Assembly (NCBI GenBank): GCA_029747015.1
Contig: JAKOGI010000052.1
Span: 154,001-218,000 of the forward strand
Source of the DNA: Carnegiea gigantea
Lineage: Eukaryota; Streptophyta; Magnoliopsida; Caryophyllales; Cactaceae
Direction: 5' to 3'
Length of the DNA stretch: 64,000 bases
The notes below the pieces were generated by a model. The model ran no database searches. It was not told the origin of the DNA and saw nothing but the letters and a program-made list of their open reading frames with translations. Position numbers and translations under genes: made by a program. This document shows, piece after piece, positions 54,818-64,000 of the stretch (the stretch's first letter is position 1; each line of letters starts with the position of its first letter).

Positions 54818-56550
54818 CACTTGGTTCAACTCTTGACTTCAAACAAGCAAATAAGAAGAATGCAACTGTGCATCCAGAATGACAATATAAGCTCTTACTG
54901 TTAGCAGCCTACGTTGCAGAGTATAGCAATGAGTGAATGCAAGGTTCAAACCTAGTGTGTACGTAATTAACTAGCATGCAGAATTCAGGGGTTCTTCAAA
55001 TCTACTGTTGATGTGATATTTCTACTGCTCCTAGGATGATAAGTACTAAATGCAGAATAGCATAAAGCTAAACAGTTGGGAAATGCCACATGTTTTTGTT
55101 CAGGTTTTGGGTGTGCATGGAAGACACATTTACAACTTTGGTCTGCGCGCATCGTGATTTGTGTGCATTTTTGCTACTCGGTTCTTGTTAAAGTATAAAC
55201 CATTAAACAATCTTTCGAGCGAGAGGTCTCCAACTCGAATATCAGAGCTTTTATGTTGATTTATTATGTAAAGTAGGAGGAGTCCTTACAACAGCCATGA
55301 TTCGCGTGAGAGGACGTGTTAGAGTATATAAACTTATTCTTATACTTTCAATCATTAGCTTAAATTTTTGGTTGAAATGATTCTTAAACAATTTTTTTTT
55401 GGGTTTCAAATCTTTGGAGTACCTCCAAAAGAAGATACAATACAAGGTAAGGGTTTTTATGGTTATATATCAAATTATCTTCTTGATTAATTAATTGGAA
55501 GATCCTAAGACTCAGCTGTTAACGCCACTAGCAATGGCAATGGGGACCCTCCCATTGTGGAAAGAATTGAACAACCTTTTCTGGTTTTTTTTTTTTTTTT
55601 TTTGGTGGGGGTTGTTGATAACTTGACAAGATTGACATCCAAAGTACATGGCGATCGAAGTCGAGTGCCACTATATATTTGCAATTGTCAATGCATTTTG
55701 GAGACTTCTAATGTTTTTTTTTTAAAAAATTCGTGTACGCTTTATAATCATGTAATTTTGTGTATACTTTGTAATCACATAAGGTCAAAGAGGTGAGTGG
55801 TCATGGTCACCACCTCCATATACCATCTGTTCTCTTTAAGTTCGATTTTGGGAGGATCAATTTCCTCGCTTTTTCGTGAGGAAATTGTGTGAACTGGGCC
55901 TCTAAGCTTGGCGAGTATTCTCTCAATTAGATTTATCGGACGGTCCTGAGCTAGAAGATCAATGGATTGTTCCGCATATTCTTGTTAAAAAAAAAAAAAA
56001 AGAAAACAATAAGTCTGTTTCTTTTGTTCTTTCCCTTAAAGATAATCCATGAGTGTGCATGGATGAGCTCGGTATAAATGTGTTGCAAAATGATGACTTG
56101 ATGAATGTGGGCAAGCCAACTGAGAAGCCGATGCCAGCCTGATGAGTGATTAAATGAAACCCCCACACGCACTCCTCTCTACATTTCTCCAGCTCTGTCT
56201 TAATTACTGCAATGAGCTCCCAAGCAACCTACTGATGTGTCATGTGTGTGGCCAAGGCCAGGGGGAGACTCTCGAGGAGTATGCTTGAATAGCTTGGACT
56301 GGCATGGCTGCCTGCCTGTTCAATTTAATGGCAAAACCTTGTTTTGTGTGCCTTTCACATACCTCTCCATTCTTTCTTCTTTACTATATATGCCATCAAA
56401 ACGTAGAATGTTAAATGGATGACTGATGGACAGACAGTTGATGGATCGAGTCCGATTTGAATGACGTTCTTTTGGTTAAGAATACAATGTTATATTTAGC
56501 GTGAATTATATTTTGTTAGTCTCTTTAAAAACTCAACTATAGGAGACTTC
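54818..56550. other. Intergenic, upstream of the intact proline-rich gene
   Basis: No gene. A weak SINE-like B-box word (GGTCTCCAACTCGAATATCA, 55226-55245) occurs without other support. T-runs at about 55583-55602 and an A-run at 55986-56001. Confidence 0.4.
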
Positions 56551-57339
56551 GGTCATGTTTTGTTTCACGTTTTTTAGGATTTAGTTAAAAACTTATATCT
56601 CCTTACAGTTTCTTATATTTCTTTACACCTCCTTATATCTTTTTACATCTCCTTACATCTCCTTACATCTCTTTATATCTTCTTACATTTTATAGATTTT
56701 CTATAACATTCATTTATTTTAGTTACAGAAATATGTATATTTTTTCAATGATATTACCAATATACAAAATTTATAAATATCTTATGAACACAACATTTAT
56801 ATAAACATAAAAACATAATATAACGACGTAAATTATATTTGAGTTTCGACATGAAATATATATTATTATGGATGACCATACATTTATTTATATTTAAAAT
56901 TATTTACTTAAAATAGAAATTTATTTGAATAGTTGTATTCAATTTTGTCAAAAAAGTTTATTTTTTTCGGTTATACTTTGCTTATTCGATCAATCTAATG
57001 TTCATATAAAAAATCTTGGACGAAACCAAATTTATGGGGATTAATATATTTTATTGTTGTGTAATTAGCTTAATTAATTATTTATTTTTAATGAGTATAT
57101 TATTTTAATATTATTATTTTTCATCCAAAACGTTTATTGTAAAAGAAATTATACTATACAACTCTTCAACAATTCAACAACTCCTTACATCCATCCTTAC
57201 AGCTTCTTACAACTCCTTACATATTCTTACAGCTTCTTACATCTCCTTACATCTCTTTGCATCTTCTTACAGCTTCTTACAGCTCTTTACATCTCCTTAC
57301 ATTTATCTATCTATCTAAAACGCTAAATAGAATAGGCCC
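56551..57339. mobile_element. Non-autonomous transposon with CTCCTTACAT subterminal repeats
   Basis: The left end GGTCATGTTTTGTTTCACG and right end CGCTAAATAGAATAGGCCC are approximate inverted termini. Next to each end is a block of direct 10-12-bp repeats (CTCCTTACATCT, CTTCTTACAGCT) at about 56600-56690 and 57175-57305, around an AT-rich non-coding core. Subterminal repeats of this sort are usual binding platforms for transposases. Superfamily not fixed, as no target duplication is clear. Confidence 0.6.
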
Positions 57340-57426
57340 TTTATCTACATGTAATTTGTTAGGACTGTTACCTAAAAAATCATTGGCCTGACAGTTCTTT
57401 TAGCTCACAATTTGCATGATTACTTA

Positions 57427-57699
57427 GGGCCTGTTCTTTTTGTTGGTAAGTTGGGATTGATAAAAGGGTAAAATTGATTGAGGTGGGTTGAAGTGGGTTG
57501 AAAAAGGTTGAAGTGGGTTGAAGTGGGTTGAAGTTCGTATATTTTTTGAAGTTGGTTAAAATAGTGAGAATAAAATTTTGAAGAAGGTGGGTTGAAGTTG
57601 GTAGTTTTTATTGAAATCGGTTGAAATAGGTTAAAATGAATTAAAGTAGATCGAAGTTGGTAAATTAAAAAAGACCAACGAAAAGAACGTAACAGACCC
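57427..57699. mobile_element. PIF/Harbinger (Tourist)-like MITE, 273 bp
   Basis: Starts GGGCCTGTTCTTTTTGTTGG and ends CCAACGAAAAGAACGTAACAGACCC approximately inverted, flanked by TTA on both sides (57424-57426, 57700-57702), the 3-bp target preference of PIF/Harbinger. The interior carries several GTTGAAGTGGG 11-mers. It is non-coding. Confidence 0.72.
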
Positions 57700-57702
57700 T
57701 TA

Positions 57703-58910
57703 GTCTACTTTGGATTAGTTGAATAAGGGGGTATTATTAGTGTTACTCAAGAAGTAGGTTGAGTTTGTTTATGCTTTGGTTAAACTTATCTTTAAATTTT
57801 TAAATTTTGTGGGTGTGTAAATCTGGATTTGCATAATGATGTGTACTAAGGTCCTCTTTGTTTGGTTAAAAGAAATTGAACACTTAGTTTACTTAGAAAA
57901 AGAATTCCGAGGGGGACTTGAAGAACTTATTTTTAATTTTGTAATGCAAAAGATTTATAATTGTGTTTGAACTTTCAACTACATGTATCATATTTGATTA
58001 CATGAGAGCAATTTAACCAAAGTTACTTTTTAATTATAATTGTAATAAATTATGTAATTATAATTATACTACTTTACAGTAAAATTAATTAAGTGGATGT
58101 CAGTTAAGTTAATTGTTAAAGTTTTGAGAGTCATTACGGGAAAATTGAATTTAAATTCCAACTATATTAATATTTGCACCTCATTCACATCTCGAAAAAC
58201 AATAAAATTGATTGTAATTACATTGTTATATGGCATTGAACCAAATGACATTCAATAATTCATGTCTTCGTCATGGAGATTATGAAGAAAAAAAAGGCCA
58301 AAGCCAAAAGGTTCAATGCCTTGGTGACTGAAAGGGAATGAACTGGGACACTGGTTTTACATATCATGGACCAGTCAAGCAACATTGACCGCCTGGGTTG
58401 GGCCAACTGATCCAATTCATTTCTTTTGGCATAATATTAATGTGACTGCGGTCCACAATATAGAATAGCCACAACCCACAAAGGCAAATAGTTTTGCTTA
58501 AATGCCATATTTTCACAATTTTTCCTGAAAAATAAATGATAATTGGATAATAGAGTTGACCTACTTAACTCACTTAGGCAAACGAGCTAGGTACTTTTTT
58601 GTGCTAAAATCCTCAACATAGATCTAACATTAATTAATCGAGTTAAATATATCAATTTATTTAATTAAACGGGTTGAAAAAATTTATATAAAATAACTTT
58701 ATTTTATATTTGGTTCGAATTTATAATCATATCGGATCAACTTTTTCCGACGATTCTATGTCCTATGGTGACTCGTGTATGACCATTCCCTGTTCTATGA
58801 TCAAACTTCAATCAATTGTTTTGGGGCAGGGATGGAAATACAAAATATAAAACCATCCATTCTCTCACATTTTATGCTTAAATTGTTGTCTTTTAACTTA
58901 ATATTACAGT
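57703..58910. other. AT-rich intergenic
   Basis: No gene or readable repeat. Confidence 0.4.
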
Positions 58911-59079
58911 CATTGGCGGAGCTAGACATATAAAATAGAGGTGTTCATTTATTGAATTATCCTTTTCAGGAGTGTCCATACGTACCAATCTAACCCCTTC
59001 AAAATATAGCTCATGGAAATTTTTTTTGTTAAGGGTGTCCATAGACACCCAATGCTCAACGTAGATCCGTCCATGATTA
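58911..59079. mobile_element. Small MITE-like element (GGCGGAGCTAG termini)
   Basis: The left end TCATTGGCGGAGCTAGA and right end GTAGATCCGTCCATGAT are approximate inverted repeats about 170 bp apart, and the interior has GGTGTTCAT / GTGTCCATAGACACCC words. It is non-coding; the overlapping minus-strand open frame 58893-59138 is not a gene. Confidence 0.5.
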
Positions 59080-60371
59080 CAGATTACTAGAACGTTCGAC
59101 CCTAAATGTTGATATTGGGTTGTTGATTTATAGTGCACCTCCCACTTTTCATAGTTTTACGCCAGGTTGGATTATATAGATCATTTCTTTATGGATGAGA
59201 TAATTAAGAATTTAAAAAACACCATACTATTTCTTTCTGTCTTTTTATCCCTATAATTCTAACTAATTGAACCAAGTAGCTTAAGTTCTATTATGGAAGA
59301 GGCCAATTTAAATCTTATTTCAAGGGTCCCAAAAAAAAGTTGGCTTAGGTCACAGTGAGAAAGATTTGATTTTTTTAATTTCTTGTTTTTTAAATAAAGT
59401 TTCAACTTTCAAATTTATGTATAAAAATTACATTTCTTATGAGCACTAAGTAAAAATATAAAGATAGCAAGTCTTATGTGAGATTGTATCATGATGATGT
59501 ATATTACAAGATGTCTTACACACACTCATTAACCACCTCCTAAATTTAGAGCGAAAATACCTTGCCACATAAGCGGTCTCACAATAAATCACCCTGAGAC
59601 TGTCTCATACAAGAATTTGTGATATAAATAAGTTCGAATCTTTACAATTGGAAGGGTGAGTGCAATATCATTTCACTTTCGAGATCAATAAATTTATTAA
59701 ATGTGATAAAATTAAAAATGAAATTACAATTTGAGATTGATTGACAATTATCAATGTGTAATAGGTGATATTTGCATTAATGTTTTTCCATTGTCATATT
59801 TTTGAAATAATTTTTATCACTTTCAACTTTGCATCAAACAGTTTTAAATTTCAAAATTGATAAGAATACCCTTTGTCTTGGTGAAGTTGAAATTATAAAG
59901 AGTCTTTTTTTTTTTCATATTATTTTATAGCCTTTATGAGGCTCTACTGTTTTTCTATGTTTTTCTCTATTTTAAATAAGTTATACTAAGTTTTTTCTTC
60001 ATCCTAAATTCTCTGTATATTTTTAATAATTTGTAATATATCTTATTTTACTTAAAATTTATTTATTTGATTTTCTTAAAATTTTCTTATTTTTGTTTAA
60101 TTTTAGAATTTCTAAAATTTTAGTAAGCTCTTAATAAATCTATTTTTTTATAATTTTAAATTTACAAAAATTAAGGCTAGTGTCATAAATTAGGGATTTT
60201 CAAATTATTAGAATATTTAATACAAAAAGTGAAGGAGGTAAATATTATTTTCAAAATATAAAAAGTCAAAAACTATTATATTCCAATTTCAAATCAAGTA
60301 AGTGGGTGTTAATTAGTCAACTAGTAAAATCTCTAGGATTATTATCAGATACTTGAGTTCAGATTCTGCTT
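59080..60371. other. AT-rich intergenic
   Basis: No gene seen over 1.3 kb; long T-rich runs at 59900-60150. Confidence 0.4.
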
Positions 60372-61168
60372 ATGGCCCTATTTGACAATCAACTGTTAGC
60401 TGTTAGCTGTTAGCTGATTGCATTAGCTGTTAGCTATTAGCTGATTGTATTAGCTGTTTGACTTAGCTGATTGCAGTAGCTGTTTGTAAAAAAGGTGTTT
60501 GGTGAAATTAGCAGTTTCTAACAAAGCTATTTGATAAAATTCTACTTATGTCCATTACTCAATTTCATTATTTTTCTAACAAAATAATTTTTCATTGGAT
60601 GTTTATTTTTCTTTTTGATATGAATTATGAATTAAGACTTATGTGATATATAAAATTACATTTATACTTTTTCCTAATTTTAGTACTTATTATCAAAATA
60701 TATTTGTAATGTTAAATGCTTTCTTTTTTAATAGCAATTGAAATTATATGACATAAAAAATATTTATATATCATGTAAGACTAACTAATATAAATTATTT
60801 GTTAAATTAAGAAAGTATTAAAATTAAAAGCATTATCTTCAACATCATGACCATCCACAACTCTTATCCCAAAAAAGAAAAAAATAAACTGAAAAATTTA
60901 AAGAATAAGCATCCAACATTCGGGAATATCATTTGTGAATGACATGTAATGTAAATTTGTCCAAATTATAAGGTTAGTATGGTCATTATGATAGTAAATA
61001 TCAAAAAACTCTTTGAAAAAACTATCCTAAAGAGCTTTTTGTAAAAGAGCTTTTGGGTATAAAAAGCTAATCTAAAAAGCTAATCAACAAAACATCCTCA
61101 AGAGCTTTTTGATCAGAGTCAAACAGCGAATACCCCCAAAAAACTCTTTGCCAAATATGACCTATATC
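60372..61168. repeat. MITE-like repeat with TTAGCTG subrepeats, copy 3
   Basis: GGCCCTATTTGACAATCAAC and a row of GTTAGCTGTTAGCTG / GATTGCATTAGCTG units form the left end. The right end has AGCTTTTTG, AAAAAGCTAATC and GCCAAATATGACC, roughly inverse to the left. It is the longest of three related copies (others at 1735-2145 and 16852-17142). Confidence 0.55.
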
Positions 61169-61581
61169 AATTTTTGCGTCTCATTTCCGCTCAAAAAAAA
61201 AAGCAAAACAGGAAAGAGAGTAAACTTAAATGTTTGGCTATAGCTAGGCCTATTTCTACCCTAACATGAAGAAATCATGCAGGTTGGCATGTAAATTATT
61301 GGTGGAGGGCTACTCCAAAAATAAATCTGCATTCTGCACATCACAGGGTCCATGCCTAAAAGTAATTAATTTAATAACAAAAGAAAATGAAAAAAAAAAA
61401 GAGTTGAATTCAAAATATCCAACCGTTTCCTCCATCACTTTTTGCTCTTTCTGTTGCGATCGAATCCCCAGTTTCCCCACGTCGGTTTCTTGTATCAGCT
61501 GAAACACCCAGAAAAAGCTGCTTGTACAAACTTCAAATTCCCAGGACTTCCCCCCCCCCCCCAAAAATAAAGCCCAAACCC

Positions 61582-61622
61582 CCGTCACATCCTCTCTCTC
61601 TCTCTCTCTCCCTCTCTCTCTG
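61582..61622 (+). repeat. CT microsatellite in the kinase 5' leader
   Basis: CTCTCT run with one interruption, ending 29 bases before the ATG at 61651; CT-rich leaders are common in plant genes. A C-run followed by A's precedes it at 61551-61566. Confidence 0.85.
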
Positions 61623-61650
61623 TTCTGTTACTTCTGTATTTGTAGCTGTA

Positions 61651-63987
61651 ATGGTGGTGTTACCCATTTGTGCAATCTGCTCTGTACATTCAATTGCAGC
61701 TACAGTGAAGGAGGAGGTTCCCATTTCTCAAGTTTATGGCAGCATTCAACCCCCTTTGGGTACTTCTTGTTTTTTCTTTTTTTTATAAAAAAACTCAGGT
61801 TCACTAGATTTGCTGATGATCAGCTGATAATTTTAAACTGTAGGATCTGCGCACTTTTTTTGGGGGGCAGGGGGTTGTGGGGTTTGATGACTATGTCATG
61901 TTTAAAGTAGGAAATGCCCAGCTGAGTTGAAAATTTTGACCTGCATTTCGCAGCTTAGTTGTTGTTAATTTTGATCTGACAATCAGGAATGGCTGAGGAT
62001 GGAGCAGAAAATCACACAGATTCAAAGAAGATACTTCTGTTATCATTTGGTATTTCTTCTGTTCTCATAGGTGGGCTGTTACTGTGTTTATGCTGCTTGT
62101 GGATATCTAGGCTAAAAAGATCGAAGAACTGTACTGTGAAAGGCCAACAACCATTGGGTATATCCCCTTTTCCCCCTTGAAGATTTCCAGTTTCATTCTT
62201 CTTTGAATTGGTCTTCATTTTATATCTGGGTTAATGTTTTGGGACTTCAAACTTTGATTTCGTTTCATATATTTTGGTAATGTAGATGGTGTTAAAGGCC
62301 GCCCCCTAGTCCCAATTTTGAATAAGCTCAATTCTTTGAGGATGGGTGGTAAAAAGAGTAATGTCTCTATTTTTGAGTACCCTGTATTGGAAGCAGCAAC
62401 AAACAATTTTGAGGAAACTAGTAAGATAGATGATGGAGCTTGGGGATGTGTTTACAAAGCTTGCATTGGTGAGAATTTCATTGCTGCAGTGAAGAAATTA
62501 GATGGGGGATGTATGGAAAGAGAATTTCAGGTATAAATCATGCATATGTTTGTGTTAGGCTATTGTTATGTATTTGGTGTTTGTGCATTGATGATTGGAA
62601 TGCAACTGCAGAATGAGGTTGGTTGGTTGAGCAAAATTCAGCATCAGAATATTGTCAGTCTTTTGGGTTATTGCATTCATGAGGAGTCCAGGTTTCTGGT
62701 CTATGAAATAATGCAGAATGGTTCACTGGACTGTCAGTTGCATGGTAAAGGTGTACTCTCCATTTGTATTGATCTGACGACATTATTTAATTACACCTAT
62801 GAATTGCTGGCTGGTTCCCTGGTCCGAACAACCTAAAACTAGGTACAGCTTAGACTTAAAACATGGCAATACTATTTTGAGTTTAAATTAACTCGAATCC
62901 AAAATAACTGACCAAGGGTTGCTTGATCAATAGTAATTGCATTTCTGGGACAAGCTTGTCATACAAACTAGTAGTAGACTTGAATATGCCATCGAACCCA
63001 AAGTGGCCCTGCTCCAACACTGCCAGAGGAAATGTTGGAATAAACCCATATTGACTCGAGTCATAATTAGCTCAACCTGTAGGTCCTGTACCCCACACTA
63101 ATGTTGGATTTGCCTTGTCTGGGTATAATGTGCACATATTTCTAACTTTGTTGGGGATTCATCCTTTGTAGGCCCCCCTTCTGGTTCTGCACTGACTTGG
63201 TCTTTAAGAATGAAAATAGCCCTTGATGTTGCGAGGTAAGTGAGTCTCACTAATCAATCTTCTCTTGAGTTTCTGTTGCTTTTCCTACAGTCTGAATAAA
63301 AACTTTTACCATGGTCACATCCGCTTCTGTTTTTCCTACTACGTTTGATTCATTTGCTGTCTTGATAAATTAGAGGGCTAGAATATCTACACGAGCGTTG
63401 TAACCCTGCAGTCCTTCATAGGGATCTTAAATCATCCAATATACTTCTAGACTCCAACTTTAATGCCAAGGTACAACTGTCTTTCCCTTCTAGGTCTCCT
63501 TAATGGTTTAATTATCATGTTTGTGTTATAGTTCATGCACTCTCAAAATGTCTGCTGAGATGCAACATGTTTGGTGCTTTGTATTTCTTCTTTTCAACTT
63601 CCCGATCCTGGTTCAGCTTTCAGGTTTCAGCTCAGCTGTATCTGTGGGGACACAAAACAAGAATGATTTGAAGATTTCGGAAACATCGGGTTATTTAGCA
63701 CCAGAATACATGTCAGATGGTATAATCTATATTCATCCTTCATCTTGTTTGACACCCCCCCGGGGGTGATGAGCTTCTTCTTCTCGTAGGCTTTATTTTC
63801 AAAGCTGTTCACAACCTCTCTCGCAAGAAATTAGATTGATAATCGAATAAGACAGCTGATTTCTGCAGGTAAACTAACTGATAAAAGTGACGTTTATTCC
63901 TTCGGAGTTGTCCTTCTAGAGCTATTGACCAGAAGAAACCCTTTAGAGAAAATGTCACTGGCTACTCACCAATCTATTGTGTCTTGG
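61651..63987 (+). CDS. Receptor-like kinase with degraded catalytic motifs, 5' part (8 exons, continues beyond window)
   Basis: Exons: 61651-61759, 61987-62157, 62286-62530, 62612-62744, 63172-63235, 63374-63470, 63617-63719, 63869-63987. All introns are GT-AG and the joined frame stays open for 347 codons. Residues 1 to about 17 may be a short signal peptide, the extracellular part is very small, and residues 52-77 are a membrane span ([15 protein letters not shown]...). A juxtamembrane stretch leads into a kinase domain: [13 protein letters not shown], glycine loop region [12 protein letters not shown], Lys163 in AAVKKLD, Glu177 in [38 protein letters not shown] at 256-267, then LSGFSSAVS where kinases have DFG, GYLAPEY at 298-304, and [20 protein letters not shown]. 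It resembles the At1g80640 type of plant receptor-like kinase. The DFG aspartate (residue 276) is Gly and the loop lacks its first glycine, so catalytic activity is doubtful. The remaining C-lobe lies outside the window. Confidence 0.85.
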
Positions 63988-64000
63988 GTAAACTTTCTTC

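Noticed and set aside
55190..55260. SINE from a single B-box-like word
   Set aside because: No A box, tail or target duplication could be found.

Overview
This window is nuclear DNA from a flowering plant, most likely a eudicot. It is AT-rich and gene-poor. The genes have GT-AG introns, two of the protein families are plant cell-wall glycoproteins, and the remainder is dominated by plant transposable elements (hAT- and PIF/Harbinger-like MITEs, L1-type LINE tails, SINEs, copia and Ty3-type LTR elements). The species cannot be fixed from the sequence alone.

Layout. 0-9 kb: a cluster of MITE-like repeats (31-2545), an uncertain, frame-broken gene remnant near 3.9-4.9 kb, and a LINE fragment (6.86-7.6 kb). 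10.2-14.3 kb: an intact F-box gene on the minus strand and a decayed paralogue without its F-box. 14.4-23 kb: SINEs, MITEs, a minisatellite and AT-rich intergenic DNA. 23.2-26.8 kb: a large two-exon extensin on the plus strand whose pollen Ole e 1-type domain sits between two Ser-Pro4 arms. 30-33 kb: LINE tails and a SINE with a visible target duplication. 34-37.3, 49.5-52.1 and 53.75-54.8 kb: three minus-strand relatives of a secreted proline-rich protein family (one pseudogene, one frameshifted, one intact). 38.5-49.1 kb: a copia element carrying a complete nested 7.47-kb Ty3-type non-autonomous element (39336-46802) with a perfect 5-bp target duplication. 55-61.6 kb: more MITEs in AT-rich DNA. 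61.65 kb to the end: the first eight exons of a receptor-like kinase, cut by the window edge.

The two cell-wall groups (extensin; proline-rich family) are secreted Hyp-rich glycoprotein candidates, but no shared regulation can be read from the sequence. The proline-rich family arose by segmental duplication. Flanking non-coding DNA is also shared between the 34-37.3 and 49.5-52.1 kb copies, and the LTR nest lies between them.

Points most worth a second look: a receptor kinase whose DFG motif reads GFS and whose glycine loop is degraded; a gag-protease-only LTR element with palindromic GTGCCAC/GTGGCAC arrays in its LTRs; a copia element whose 5' half is replaced by an inverted LTR copy; and the three-copy proline-rich family defined by an NCDP...GxWPF...PFLP signature. 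All similarity statements come from reading motifs, not from database searches.
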